Source: Gnetum montanum
Taxonomy: Eukaryota > Streptophyta > Gnetopsida > Gnetales > Gnetaceae
Direction of reading: 5' to 3'
NCBI GenBank assembly: GCA_015680685.1
Contig: MNCI01009612.1
Coordinates: 65,452 to 125,451, forward strand
DNA: 60,000 nt
The position numbers and the translations under genes are program-made. Numbering within the stretch: position 1 is the first letter of the stretch; the number at the start of each line of letters is the position of its first letter. The notes below the pieces were generated by a model. It was given only the letters and a program-made list of their open reading frames with translations, was not told the DNA's origin and made no database searches. Shown piece by piece: positions 31,190 through 43,775 of this stretch.

Positions 31190-34060
31190 ATGAAGATAGT
31201 GGAGACGATTAGACAATCCTAGGTGGTGGAGGCCCTTGAGGTTCTGAAGCACCTTCACCAACTTTAGGCTCATGTGATGGCTGATGAAGTTGTAGCTATC
31301 TTGCTATGGTTTCAACCTTTGGTGAAAGGTGAAAGGCATCCAATAATGCTTTCATCTTCTCCTCCTTATTCCGAGGATCATTCATAGTCCACATGAAATC
31401 ACCAATGTGGGCTAGAATGGGGATATCCCATGGACAAGACGTTATTGGGAAAAACTCCTTTATGTTAACCAAGCAGCGAACTATTTGCATTCGACATGAA
31501 ATGCCTTTACTGCATTCTACAAGTCTTGGTACTCATTCATCCTTTTGGCTAGATTCTCAGTGGTAGATCTTTGATCAGTGTCTTTACCCTTGAGAACTTC
31601 GTGTTAAGCATTTGCCATCACAAGCTTTTGCTTGGTGTCCTTATGATGCTTGAACTCAATCTCATACAACAAGTATGTGCTGGCCACTTACTTCTCTATT
31701 TCTAACCATGGCTATCTGATAGTCAACATGGCTATATTTACATATTGAATATTGGTGAGATCCATGTATTTTTTCATCTCCTCAATTTGCAACTCCTTCA
31801 TGTGGATTTCTACCTTGTTATAGGCATCTATCTCATCAATGATAGGTTGCCACAATTCTCTTCCTTGCTGGAGCTACTTGATGGTTTCATTTACTTTCAC
31901 CTTTGCCAATTAGATGTGTTTTCCATTCACTTCTTTCTATAGAACAACCTAATCTCTGTAATGATCTTTAACTCTGTTAAATTTTAAAGCCACTAATTTT
32001 TAGGTGGCTACCTCTATTACAATCTTCTAGCAAAGGCCAGAGACATCCTTCATGAAGAGGTTTCTATTTTCTACTATCAATCTCCTTAGCTCTGTGTTCA
32101 CCCTAGCTAGTTGATCCTACTATTGATGGATGAAGTCAGTTAATTGCTATTTGTGCTCATCAACATTTTTCTGGTGATGGTTCTCTATAGTCAATTGTAT
32201 ATTCTTTTGGCATGTATGATCCAAGGCCTTATGAATTTTGTGTTGTGTCACCTCTGCCAAGGGTCAATAGGACACCACCATGTCCATCACGCTCTCAACC
32301 CATTTGAGTTTATCATGAAGATGTTCAAGAGATTCATCCTTTTTCAATGCTAAGTTTAGAAATGTAGGATTGGCAATTTTGGCTCTTAATTTAGCAACTT
32401 TGTTAGCCAAGTATTCATTCAGCTCCTTGGTTATTTTAAGTTGCCCCTCCAAGATGAAGTTTTTTCCCTTTTCCTCTAGCAGCTCTAACTAGGTTGCAAT
32501 AATATTTTTTGGAAGATTAAATACATATAGAAGCAATTACCCAGTTCCTACCAGTTGTTCTAGTAGTTTTTCATGTTGTGCTACATTTATTTTGTCGCTT
32601 GTGGTCCCTGTAGACATCTACACATTCTTGAGTGTAGTGACATATAGTACAAATTTCATAAGTGTGTTGAGTTTTTTAGCAATTTGGTCAACAACCATCT
32701 CTACTACTGTCTCCTAACCTTGGTGCTACATCACTAGCACTATTGCCCCCTCACCATCCTCCAAGCATAGTAAAAGGTTGTGGCATTCCTAGAAATTTTT
32801 AGTAGTGGCTGCTATTCTGGGAGAGATACCATGACCTCTCTAGTGCTAGGATTTGATCTTGTGAATAACTTTGTTCCTTGGGCTAAGAAAATGGATCCAC
32901 ATCCATCCATCAAGCTACCTATTCGAGTCACCTCATTTAGGTGACTCATTACTGGTTAGTACATAGATGGATCCCCACCACTCGTACCTACTTGTTGCTC
33001 TTGTTTTCTCAAAAGCCATTCTCTCTATTTGTACAAATATTGTGCTATTGCAATGACATCTAGCATAGTTGTTTGAGTCATAGATGGAGGAAATGCTTTC
33101 TGATCCTCTTCTTAAATGATTATTGTAGGTGTTTTACCTTTCATCATTTTCCCCTAGTTAGCAATCAGCACATTCTTGACAACATCATTTGTATAACATA
33201 CTATTCCTCCCATCTAATAAAGTTTTCTGATGAGCCATGGGAAGGGGAGTGCCTTCCTTCTACATTCATATTCTTTAAATCACTTGTCCATATCTAGAGA
33301 GATCAACTGTGAATGATTGATAAGGAATCTCCCACTTAGAACGATGCATGCATGAGTAGATAAGGTAATGATTTTTCTTTCCCTCACTATGGGATTGAGG
33401 TGAAAGGCCATAGTTTTGTAGTAAGTGTGTCAAACTCCTTGTGGTTAATACCATAGCACTGAAGCATCCATTCTTTCTTGATGTTGGGGTCTACTTACAT
33501 TGGAATCTCAGGAAGGCTCGTGCCTATTTTAATCAACCCAAGCACTTCAACAATGGCTTGTACCAAGTAGGACACTGAGATGTTCTTCATTTTTACCATT
33601 GATCTCACCTACCTATTATTCCAGAATAGGAATGTCTTGCTCATGTACCACTCCCTAATGAAAGTGATGATTGTCCTTATGGGAGAGGCCTTCAATTGAT
33701 CCTATACTTCTTTAAGTGCTTACTCCAGGAAAGGACCAAAGTTTAACTCTTGGAGCACTATTTTTTGGATCTTCCTCAATCTGATTTGATTTAGAAAAGC
33801 TTCTGTTAAGGTCACCTTTAGATTTTCTTATTGAGCTAGTGCATCATCTTGGTGGGAATTTTCTATTGTTATTGCTAGTTCTAGAGTTTGTCGAATAGAT
33901 TCAATGTCAACCTCTTCCCTAAGAGGAGTTGTGGCATGGGTTGCAAGTGGTTCTTACTAGGCTTATTCTTGGCCCCTTCTCATTCTAGGTTATTTCTTCC
34001 TTAGTTGAGACGATCTTGTCTCCTGCATGTTTTTGCATTTTGGTATCATTTGTGGTCACA
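31190..34060 (-). pseudogene. Additional ORF (about 955 codons, coiled-coil C-terminal half) of gypsy family G1, minus copy
   Basis: Homologous over its length to 3424-6262. Near the start it reads MIPKCKNMQETRSSQLRKK (from about 34060). The middle has WYMSKTFLFWNN and CYGINHKEFDTLT (about 33660-33430). Around 32960-32880 comes TSGGDPSMY then MSHLNEVTR. The C-terminal half includes ELNEYLANKVAKLRAKIANP (32430-32370), a clear heptad-like coiled coil, and it ends with EEKMKALLDAFHLSPKVE (about 31350-31300) and PPPPRIV. Several stops. No zinc knuckle, protease or membrane-anchor pattern seen, so I would not call it gag or envelope. Its repeated presence between integrase and LTR in two copies argues that it was a real gene of the family. 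Confidence 0.65.
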
Positions 34061-34479
34061 ACAAATCCATGGATTAGTAGATATAATGTATAAATTTAAA
34101 TTTTTGAATACCTTATCTCGTTAACTAGTTACACTTTGGCAAAGGTTGGACCATGGTAGATTTATTATTTTATTAATTATTTATTGTAAATGTCACCAGA
34201 GCTTGTTGAAAAGGTTTAACCCTTGTAATTTGGTGTTTAATAATGATTTTCTAGTTAAACCTTTGTAGGAGCTAGAAAAATGCTAAAAAAATTTATGTCA
34301 AAATGGCACAGTTGTGGCCCCTACAATGAAGAGCTTATCTTTGATAGCTGCAAGGTCAAAGAATGGAATGATCTTGATAAACAATTAGGAAGTTATTTTC
34401 TTTGAAAGGTTTTAGGATTTGAAAATTAGAAAAACTCCCTTGGAATTTGTGTGAAAATGTAAAAATTTCAAAGTTCAGT

Positions 34480-34580
34480 TGCACATATATATAGTATTTT
34501 TCAGCTACATTGACTAGGCCACGTATACAGGGCCTTGTATACACATTTGCTCTATCGACAGGGTCTTGTATATAGAGCCC
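34480..34580 (-). promoter_or_regulatory. Candidate internal promoter of gypsy family G1 (minus copy)
   Basis: On the minus strand ACCCTGTCGATAGAGC (about 34560) and GGCCCTGTATACG precede AATACTATATATATGTGCAAC (34500-34480). The layout and TATA box match 2885-2965 of the plus copy, and the CCCTGTCGAT motif recurs in the LTR. It lies about 430 bases before the additional ORF. Confidence 0.4.
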
Positions 34581-34699
34581 ATAGGAAAAATCTTGAATTT
34601 TGAATATCTCTAAAAATATAGGGAATTTTTTAATGAATTTGGAATCCATGGAGTCCCAGAAAAGCCAAGAATATGATGAAATCATTGAAGAGAATCTTT

Positions 34700-34960
34700 G
34701 AAACCTCAAAATTTGAAGAATTTTATGAAGAATGTGTTTATTGAACAAAATATGTAAAGAAGCACATGTTGTTATGTAGAATATGGATGTATGAAAGATT
34801 TTGATTACAAGAATGTCTAAGGATAAGGTGCTTAATAGACCCAACCAAGAGAGATGAAAGTGGGTCCTCCCCATAGTAGGCACATGTCTTGTTTTCCCTT
34901 GCATAACCTTCACCTAAGTAGTCCATGGGTCCCATAGGTGATTAATGGTCAATGGAAGTT
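34700..34960 (-). pseudogene. Short conserved frame downstream of integrase, family G1 (minus copy)
   Basis: A 65-codon open frame from 34935 reads MGPMDYLGEGYAREN then TCAYYGEDPLSSLLVGSIKH; the plus copy near 2570 shows YGPHEAYAYFGKDSLASSLL. The coding pattern is shared although the DNA has diverged. Function unknown. Confidence 0.45.
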
Positions 34961-36150
34961 AAGGACCAAAACCCAATAGATTCTACGTAAGAATTCAAGT
35001 ACATTAGACCAAGACACCAAATAGAGAACGTAGACTTTGGAAATGAGGTGAGTTATGGACAATATAGATGGATGATGGAGAAGGTACAACAAAATTTCCA
35101 ATTAATTTCATAAGAAGTCCTTTGTAGAGTTTTGTGTTTAAAATAATCAGAGAGGATCCTTCCTTAGTCCAAACCAAAACCAACCTCTTTTAGCGATCCA
35201 CCTCCCTAAGACACAAGAGTGCTCCCACATAACAACCACCATTCCATAAAGAGATGAAAAGAGAAGCAGGAAGTGAAAAAGGGGCTTATTTACATGGGAC
35301 TTTCAGGCATTAGTAACATATCTTTTTATTTCCATAACTAGTTCTAGTAGCCCATTTATTTGTCTAACGGGTATGCTTTGAATTTCCATCATGTTTTTTT
35401 CCTTTTGTTTTTGGATAGGAAGCACATCATGCGAAGACTTTATTTAACATCCTATTATTGGTTGACATTAAATGATAAGAAGTTGATGAAAACACTCATG
35501 TGCTTGAGCAAGTAGAAAAGGAGAAAGAATATTGAGTTGCCTTGAAGTCACACCCTATGAAAACCTTTGAATCCTTCCCAATTCTAGAAACTACCCAAGG
35601 TCACTAATTTATAAAGGTTTATTTAATGAAAAGGGACCTTATATTTCCAAAATGATGAAAATAATAGATTTTGTAAATGGGTGGATGTTGTGGACTCAGT
35701 GTATGTTCTATGAAAAGGAAACTATGACTTAGCCATCAGTACAAAAATTCAAAAAATAGAAACTAGACATTAGTAAACAAACATTAAGCATAAACTGCCA
35801 TTAGTAGCAGCTACAACATCATTGTGTCCTATTAGCACAAGGCACATTTATTAGCAAAAATTAAAAAATCACACTTAAACAAAGTAAAACATATAAGAAA
35901 GTGTAAAATATTCAAGAAATATTTAAATGTACAAAAGATGGTGTAAAAAAAGTGATGTAAAATGGGAAGTTTTAAAATCAAAAATGTGTAAAGTAAATAA
36001 TTTGAAAAAAAATGTGTAAAACAAAAAATAGAAAACCTGAGGAGTCATATATATAATTAGCATGGATGGCCATCTCCCCCATGATTGTGTTGAAAGGAAG
36101 AGATCCAAAATATTGAGCATGGTTATCCATCCATTGAGGTGTTTGTTGGA
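34961..36150. other. Spacer between integrase and the conserved short frame, family G1
   Basis: AT-rich, no recognised domain; corresponds by position to 1381-2490. Confidence 0.35.
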
Positions 36151-37250
36151 CTAGCTTGCTTTGGCTCATGGAAAGGCTTCACTTGTTGGATGTTGACCAG
36201 TTGCTTTCTATTTAGGCTCTTATGTTTGTAGATTGACATGGCTTCAAAGGAAAAGGTTTTGAAAATTATATAAGGTCCATCCCACAATTTTTGAAACTTT
36301 ATTTTCTAGGTTATATGTGTGGGGTTCCAGTAGAGAACCCTATCTCCAGGTTGAAATTTTACTTTTCATATTCTAAGGTCATGACATTTCTTGTTATATG
36401 CCTTATGCACTTCATTCGAAGATAGGGCCACTAATTTATTTTCATCTAGCACATTTAGGTTAATCAACTTTTCTCTTTGTGCTAGGCTCAAGTCAAAGTC
36501 CAATTCACAAGCTCTTGAAAGTGTATAGAGCTCAGATTGGATTGGAAGTATTGGAAGTTTTTGGACATCAGCTCATAGGGAGAGTTGCCTATAGGAAGTT
36601 TCCATGTTGAGTAGTAGGTCTAGAGGGCTCTAGTCTCTCCTATATTTACTTATAGTCCTTGTTAGGATCTTTTTGATCTCCCTATTGATGACTTTTGCTT
36701 AACCATTGGCTTGGGGTAATATGATGTTGTTAATTTATGTTCAACCCTCAAGCATTCCATCAACTTTCCAAAGGTGGAACCTATAAAATGCGTTCCATTG
36801 TCAGAAATCAATGCATGTAGCATGCCAAATTTGTTTACAATATGTTGTTATAAAAATTTCGTAGTAGTGGATGATTTACAATTAGTGACGATTGTTGCTT
36901 CTACCCATTTGGTGTAGTAGTTAACTACTATGATGATGTAGGCCTTTACATTAGACATGGGTGTGATGGGACCCATGAAGCCTATGCCTCATATGTCAAA
37001 GGGCTCTAGTGGTTGAATTCACTATTGAGGACCCTTCATTCAAGTGGTCATCCCATCATCTTGTTGATAGCATTCACAAGATCAAAAAAATTGGTGGCCA
37101 TCAATAAAGATTGTAGGTCAACAGTATCTTTTCATCAAGATTTTTATGACTATGCATCTCCTTGATAGTGGCCTCGGAAAGGGCCTTCGTGAGCATCTTG
37201 GAAAATGTGTAATTAGTTTGCATTAGGGACACACCAATGAATTAGGCCAT
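36150..37250 (-). pseudogene. Gypsy G1 integrase (minus copy)
   Basis: On the minus strand from about 37015 the text reads IQPLEPFDI, then FMGPITPMSNVKAYIII, then YYTKWVEA, the start of the integrase catalytic core. Farther on comes a YYPKPM/NREIKKIL piece near 36710-36650. It is nearly the same sequence as the plus copy at 503-700. Frames are broken by stops. Confidence 0.75.
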
Positions 37251-37572
37251 CAGCACATACCTTGTAAATGTGTCTATTGATTTCCATGAAGTAGTTAGCC
37301 TGATGAAGAAACTATTGTTTCTTCCTAAAGTCTAGATCTTGTGGAATCTCTTGAGTAAGAAGGTAAGTGAGGATGCCATCATACCATTTTGATTCGGTAG
37401 GCACTTGGTCATTTATTGCCATGTAAAGAGAAGTTTATCTAGAAATTGATCAGAGAGTGTGCTCTCCTCCTCTTTGTTATCACATCTTAACTAAGAGATG
37501 GTCAGCAACCACATTCTCATTTCCTTTTCAATCTACCATAGTGAGATTGAATTCTTGCAAGATCATGAGCCA

Positions 37573-37860
37573 CTATATGATATGGGGGCTTACTATTGGC
37601 TTATTCATTAGGAAGTAGATGGCATTATGATCTATGTGCACAAACATCTTATAGCCAAGCACATAGTGCTTGAACTTTTTAAGAGCATACACCATTTCCA
37701 TTAGTTCTTTCTCAGTTGTGATGTAATTCAATTGTGCACCCATAATGCGCCGACTCACACAGTGGATGTAATATGGATGTTTCTTATCATCCAACTATGT
37801 AAGCATGGCTCCTAAGGCATAATTAGATATATCCCTAATTCTATGAAATGGTCTAGACTA
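37573..37860 (-). pseudogene. Gypsy G1 RNase H
   Basis: A 73-codon open piece reads HPYYIHCVSRRIMGAQLNY, TTEKELMEMVYALKKFKHYV, then GYKMFVHIDHNAIYFLMNK. This is the RNase H of Ty3/gypsy elements, which removes the RNA strand during reverse transcription; the Glu of TEKE and the Asp of HIDH are in place. It is continuous with the RT to the right and the integrase to the left. Confidence 0.85.
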
Positions 37861-37999
37861 GTGTAGTGCCTATAGAATTGGAGTTTCTACAAGTTTTTCC
37901 TTTATTTATTAAAATGCATGTTCACACTCCTCAATCCAGATGAATGGAGCATCTTTCTTTGTAAGTTTGACCAACACCTTTTCAATCTTAGAGAAAGTT

Positions 38000-38760
38000 T
38001 CTATAAATTTTCAATGGTAGCAAGTGTATCCAAGGAACAATCAGACACCTTTGACTGTCTCTAGTTGGCATGTGATTCTTTAGATGGCCCTTGTCTTTTC
38101 CAGGTCTACCTCAATCCCTAGTTGAGTAATTCTGTGCCCTAGTACTATGCCTTCCTGGACCATTAAATGGCTTAATAGCTAATTAAGCCTAAGGTTTATT
38201 TCAACACATCTCTTCAGTACTTACTCAAGGTGGTCTAGGGGTTGCTCAAATGTTTCCCCATAGGTAGAGAAGTCATCCATAAATATTTCTACCCTTTTAC
38301 CAATTTGCTATTGAAAGATACTAAGGACCAAGTGTTGAAATGTCACAAGGGCATTCAATAGGTTGAACAAGATCTTGTAATATTCAAAAGTTCCTAAGGG
38401 ACTCATGAATGTTATTTTGGCCTAATCCTCTAGTGCAATCTAGATTTGGTTATAGCCACTATAACCATCCAGGAAGCTATAATAGCAATACTCAGATATT
38501 GTGTCCAACACTTGGTTAACAAATGGCAGTGGAAAATGATCTTTAAATGTTGTCATATTCAATAGCCTAAAGTTGATGTAGAGCTACCACTTACCACCTT
38601 TCTTTAGCATAATTATGAGTGGGCTAATCCATTCACTGTCTACAATGGCATAGATGAACCCCACCTTGAGGAGTTATTCCATTTCCTCTTTGACGATCTA
38701 CTTGAACTTTAGGTTCAGCCACCTTAGTCGTTGCCTAATTGGCTTCATGGTCAAGTTAGT
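38000..38760 (-). pseudogene. Gypsy G1 reverse transcriptase
   Basis: On the minus strand near 38300-38230 the text reads VEIFMDDFSTYGETFEQPLD; FMDDFS is the active-site form typical of Athila/Tat elements, with both catalytic Asp present. Upstream pieces are WISPL and a CYGGYNQI/A-like block near 38460. Stops and frame changes are numerous. Confidence 0.75.
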
Positions 38761-38868
38761 ATAGATACAATGCTGGCACATCCTTGTATCAACTCCAGTT
38801 AGTTTAGGATATGACCAAGCAAAGGTTGTTGGCCTTTTGTTAACCACCTCCAATAGCTTGTCTTTTTT

Positions 38869-39102
38869 TCAAGGAGCAAAGTTTACATTAATTATAACTG
38901 GCTTACCATTTTTTAAAAATGCATATTCCATGCTAGCTAGTAGAGTTTTTAACTCTAGGGGATCTAGCTTAAAATTATTAGGGATTTCCAACTCTCTCCA
39001 ATAAGTATCATCAACTTCATCATCAAAGAGCTGGTGATGAACTTGCTCAAGTGCATCCATACCTTTGACATAAGCACGTGTCAGGCTCTTAATGGATTCC
39101 AT
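38869..39102 (-). pseudogene. Gypsy G1 protease-RT linker
   Basis: A 77-codon open piece includes YWRELEIPNNF, then LDPLELKTLLASMEYAFLKN. The block ELKxLxxxxxYAFL just before the RT is characteristic of Athila/Tat-branch elements and supports the lineage call. Confidence 0.7.
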
Positions 39103-39309
39103 GCATAGTGTGCTACTATCAAAGTCAATTGTTAGTCACTAGGTGCCCTCCTTGTTTTATGGCTACTACATATAGGCACCTTTAAATATTCATTTCATGT
39201 GCACAGTGATTGCATGACTTAATATATGTACTTTTAATGCACCAAATTCTCTACATGTAATTGCACACATTATCACTATAGGTGATGCATGAAACACACT
39301 TCTTTTTAA

Positions 39310-39770
39310 GCTATCCAAATTTGTTCTCCTTGGAGATTTCCAAGGAGAGGTCCCTAATGCCCATTCGTGCATCAAAAATACTTAACCAAGCACATACCAT
39401 AATGATGGGGAAGTCACCTTTGCAGTTTTCTACCTTAATCACCAGAGAATTGACAAGATAGAACCACCCACACACTGTGGTTACAATGTCCTTCACTAAC
39501 CCGAAAGGGATAGTGATTGACTAGTTTGCTAATTCCAAATAGATATTACTCTTCTTAAGAGGTGGTAGGTTCTAGGCCTTGTACATGTCATAGGATACGA
39601 GATTGACATCGAAACTAGAATCAAGAAGAGGCTTGTATGGCTCATGTCTAGTGATCTGTAAGTAAATAAGAGGACTTCCCAGGTTATATCTCTTTATGTA
39701 AAGGTTGCTAACCTTGATTTGATCAGAGACAACATGAGTTAACATCATAGTATGGATCTTAGGCAACATT
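39310..39770 (-). pseudogene. Gypsy G1 aspartic protease region
   Basis: LLDSSFDVNLVSYDMYKA (about 39625-39572) stands where the family has the LLDTGSSVNLL-type active site; the DTG/DSG glycine is lost (DSS), so the protease is dead. The second half reads GDFPIIMVCAWLSIFDARMG (about 39420-39360), the usual flap-to-end part. Confidence 0.65.
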
Positions 39771-39779
39771 TGTTTTGAA

Positions 39780-40450
39780 GAACCCTCAAATGTATTTGAT
39801 GTAGAGGATGAGGAAGCTAGAGATATAGGGCAACTAGCTGCATTGGGTTGTGAGGGTTTGGGAGGACTGTTGGGTTGGAAAAATGGTCATTTCCTTGATT
39901 AATTGTCTGATCCACTCAGCTAGAAGGCTAGTTGTAAATTTGTAACCCTCATAGCATTTCATTTCTATAGCTGTGGAAGAATTTTTTTCTGCAAAGACAA
40001 AGTAGGAGGTAACTAGATTAAGGGGGAAGAGATATGTGCAAATGGATGTAGAGGGTGGCATGGATATGGGTCCTCCCCTTGAGTAGATCATGAATGATTT
40101 TTATGGTATTATAAAGGATAATAGTGATGTTGGAATGAGGTGTGGCTAGCAAAGCTTTGTGGAGAAATAAGTTGTTGAACATAGTACCTATATGGATCTA
40201 GTTGACTATCTTTCACATGCCTAGTTGGGATCTCGACTACCTCTGTGATGTTAAGCATGCTTCAAGTTGCCAAAAAAGGCTCATCATAATTATTATTTTA
40301 TTATCATCAATGATGTCCTCTATTACCCCTTTGTTTATTATGGGCCTAGCAATTAGTATGATTGTGGCACAAAATTCTAGTATGTCAAATTTTGGTATTT
40401 TTTTCATGGAATAAGTGTAGCCGCTAGGTGTGGATATATGCATTCATGTT
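39780..40450 (-). pseudogene. Probable gag C-terminal remnant of gypsy G1
   Basis: Open pieces at 40091-39834 and 40443-40237 continue leftwards into the protease. No zinc knuckle was found. The assignment rests on position only. Confidence 0.3.
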
Positions 40451-40867
40451 ATTTGGATGTGTTGTGCTTGTGCCTTATGTCAGCTTAAGCTAGCCTAGAT
40501 TGATACATGTCTTCATAACAATGCTTGTAGCAGTCATTTGCAAATGATGCTAGCATAAGGGTGTGGGTTGGTTGATGATAAGACATCCTAGAGGTAGTTA
40601 GGAATTGAACCCCACTATGATAAATCAACAAGGCTCTTGTCTTAGGCCTCATCCTAAGAGTGAGAAAGTGTAGGTGTATTCATCCCTATGGCTAGTATGT
40701 AGCATAAGTATGTTCATCCCTATAGCCAATCCTCTAGAAGGCCATTAGTTCCAGGTCATAGGTTGACAAACCCTAATTCCAATCAAGTGAATAAAAGACT
40801 TGTAGGAAATGACTAGTTATCAAGTATTCATAACAACATTTTACATGCAACACTATGTCGATATGCT

Positions 40868-40967
40868 AGTAACCATATGGATAAGATATATATGAAAGTA
40901 TCAATTTTTATGATCATAGTAACTATATGGATAAGATATATATGATTGATGGTATAGTGTGGGTATG
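40868..40967 (+). repeat. 50-bp tandem duplication
   Basis: AGTAACYATATGGATAAGAT followed by ATATATGA occurs at 40868 and again at 40918, exactly 50 bases apart. Confidence 0.7.
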
Positions 40968-43732
40968 AATGCATAAACCTAATAGTGAAAACACATGTGA
41001 TGTTGTGCAATGGATATTAACAATTACTATATTTCTGATTACATGTTAGCAATCTATTCACTCTAGTAGGGATTATGCTAGTATTGTGTGTGGTATTGTA
41101 TGTGCATGTGTCACTTATAGCATGTGTGAGATTGATAGTTTATGTAGGTTTCCTTGTACTCCATTCCTCTCCTCTAGTGTAACACTTATTGATCATCTAG
41201 TAGGAGAAGTATAAAGGCTTCCTAATTAGTTTTATACTAAGTTTATATAGTTATAGGTGGAAGCTACATGGGTATACACAAGCACTAACAGAGAGCATAG
41301 AGGAGAAAAATATTTGGGAATTTTTTAATGTATATTTTCATGTATAGTATTGTGGATTATCCATATTTGTATGAACATCACCATACTCTTATGTATATGA
41401 TGATGTGTATGTTTTGCATATTGTGAGAGTAGTACAAATGTTTTTTGATTTATGTAGAGACATGTAGTTTTATAAATTGAAATGGATACTTAGTCTTTGG
41501 TTTGCATAAATTTTTGTGTAGTTTGACTTTCCATAATATTTATATATATTGAGTGATTTATTCTTAATGTATTTTCATACATCATTAACTTCTAGTTTGT
41601 CATGCTTCTATTGTGTTATTACTAGTGATCCTAGGCATCAGTTCATCCTAACCAAGAGTAGTAGGATGACATGTTACACATTATCATGGATATAACAACA
41701 TTTATTTAGAGAGTGTTACTATGATCATTCTCAGATGGCATGAATCCAAAACTCTATTGCCCTCTATTCCATAGATGCGGAGGCTTAAACTAGGGAAAGT
41801 CAAAGTATGATCTTTGAAAATGTACTAGGAAAGATCAATAGCAATTTTTGAAGATGATGCTCAAGAAAATGTCATATAGGCCATGCAAGTAGCAACCATG
41901 CTCATTTTTGCTACCTGAAAATAGGTTGTTTCTCATCTGGCACTAGTTTTGGTGGTGCTACTAGTAGTTTCAAATACCTAGGCTTGTCAATTAACTATGT
42001 ATGAAAGCACTAATTTGATCGCCTAGTGAGAAATCCAAATGGAACTACCAATGGTTATGCCAAACCACCAAAATTCGATGAAGTAGGAGAGGAAAATATA
42101 TTAAGAGAGGCAAGTATTTTTACCATTTTATTTAATTAATTTTTTTTAAAAAAAGATTCCCAATGAAGCAAGGAATAAATCCAAATCAATGAAAATATTT
42201 TTATATTGTCACCCCATGTCTATCATCCCATCTACCTAAATGCGTAATGAACCATAGGATTGACCATCCTATATTTGTATTTAGGTGACTTGGAATTGAA
42301 GAAGGCATATAACCTTGATTTTAAATTGCAGTTCTTTTATCCTTCAAAATTAGGACAGTATTTTTGATATTTTATCCCAAAAAGAAGAACAAGATGGAAG
42401 AAAAATGGCCTAGGGTAGCCAAAGCAAGTTGAAGATATGGCCTCAAGATTACAACAAGGCATACTATACTTGAATACAACTTCAATTTAGATGGCAAGAT
42501 CAATACTTAACAAGATGCATTATTGATAAGATTGATCTTAAAGATTTTGCAATAGAGCTCATGCATAATAAGTTCATACTCCTCTTGTTGGAAAACATAA
42601 ATGAGGAGTAACTAGGAGACAAATCAAGTCTTGAACACTATGTAATAATATTAAAGGATAAGCTAGCATGGAGATGCCATCAATAAAAAATAAAGGAGAT
42701 CTCCACTAATACTTTATTTAGAAGATAACATAGAAGCCAAAAAGCTTCAAGACCAAGTTGGTAAATATAGTTGCATAATCCTTATATAAATGCATGACAT
42801 GAAATAGAATAGTGCATGCATTAATGGGGTGTATTAAATGACAAGTATTATATTATCATTAAGGGGATGATTGTCAAGATAATGCCAACATTAAATATAT
42901 GGCATATAACAAAGAAAAAGGATGATAATATTAACATGTACCTATTCAAGGTACATATGCGAGGAATCCTATAAATAATATTATGTATATGAGAGATGAT
43001 GAGGAAGAATCTATAAAATTAAAGAATTAGTCAAAAGCTATTTAGGGAATATTATATCACTTCATGTGTATATATGAACCAATGTAAATGGAAATGTGGT
43101 GCCTCACCACTTACCCTAATTTGGTTGGAGGTGTGGACCAACTCCTCATTTCTATGCATTCTTTATGTTCTATCATGGAGTTTGATGTTAAGTTATTTTG
43201 ATTCTTTATCATTTCTCAAATTATCTCTATATCAATGTTTTCAATCTTTTTAGTTACTTAGCATCACTTTGAGTGTTATTGCTTACAATCTTAAGGCCAT
43301 AATATTTTCCAAAGCTCTAATGTACAATACACCATGAGTTGTTTAGAAGCTAATTGTGTATTACTTCTAGAATAATGTTTTAAAATCTTTTTTTATCTTC
43401 CAAATTGATTTTACGATTGTTGAGGCATATCCCATTTTGAGTCTACTCTCAACACTTGGTAACTTTTAGCTTCAAAGTGGTGCTAAGTAGTTCTCTTCAG
43501 AGCAATGTTGTCACACTAGATCCATTGTAATTATTATCATTTTAACAACTTTAAATAAGCCCCAATAATTATAAAACCTAGATGGAATGATGAAGGATTG
43601 AGGATGGGTGGTAGAGATATGGCATTAAGGGGACTTGTTGATCCCTCAAAATACTATCTTGGAACTAATTGTTTAAAGAAATAATTACATTAACTATAGA
43701 CAATAATGATAGAGTGGACAAAAGAGGGAGTT

Positions 43733-43775
43733 GGGGGAAGGGGGAAGGGGTGAGAGGGAAGGGTAGGTAAACAAT
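43733..43775 (+). other. G-run cluster, potential G-quadruplex
   Basis: Five runs of at least three G separated by short AA or TGAGA loops (GGGGGAAGGGGGAAGGGG, then GAGAGGGAAGGG) stand in strongly AT-rich surroundings. It could fold as a G-quadruplex or be an old polypurine tract. Confidence 0.5.

Larger units (their letters stand above)
30330..40450 (-). mobile_element. Ty3/gypsy element of family G1 (Tat/Athila-like), minus strand, lacking a visible 5' LTR
   Basis: Reading leftwards on the minus strand: gag/protease region (40450-39310), reverse transcriptase (about 38760-38000), RNase H (37794-37573), integrase (about 37250-36150), short conserved frame (34960-34700), promoter-like region, additional ORF (34060-31190), 3' LTR (30973-30330). 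FMDDFS at the RT active site and ELKTLLASMEYAFL before RT are hallmarks of the Athila/Tat branch. A matching 5' LTR was not found above 40450. All frames are broken. Confidence 0.8.

Noticed and set aside
34356-34913. 185-codon minus-strand frame as a gene
   Set aside because: It runs through the internal promoter region and TATA box; only its first part overlaps the conserved short frame, in another reading frame.
40451-41200. 5' LTR of the minus-strand G1 element
   Set aside because: The diagnostic LTR blocks (AATCCTAGTAGTG, GGATGTGTACG) were looked for on both strands and are not present.
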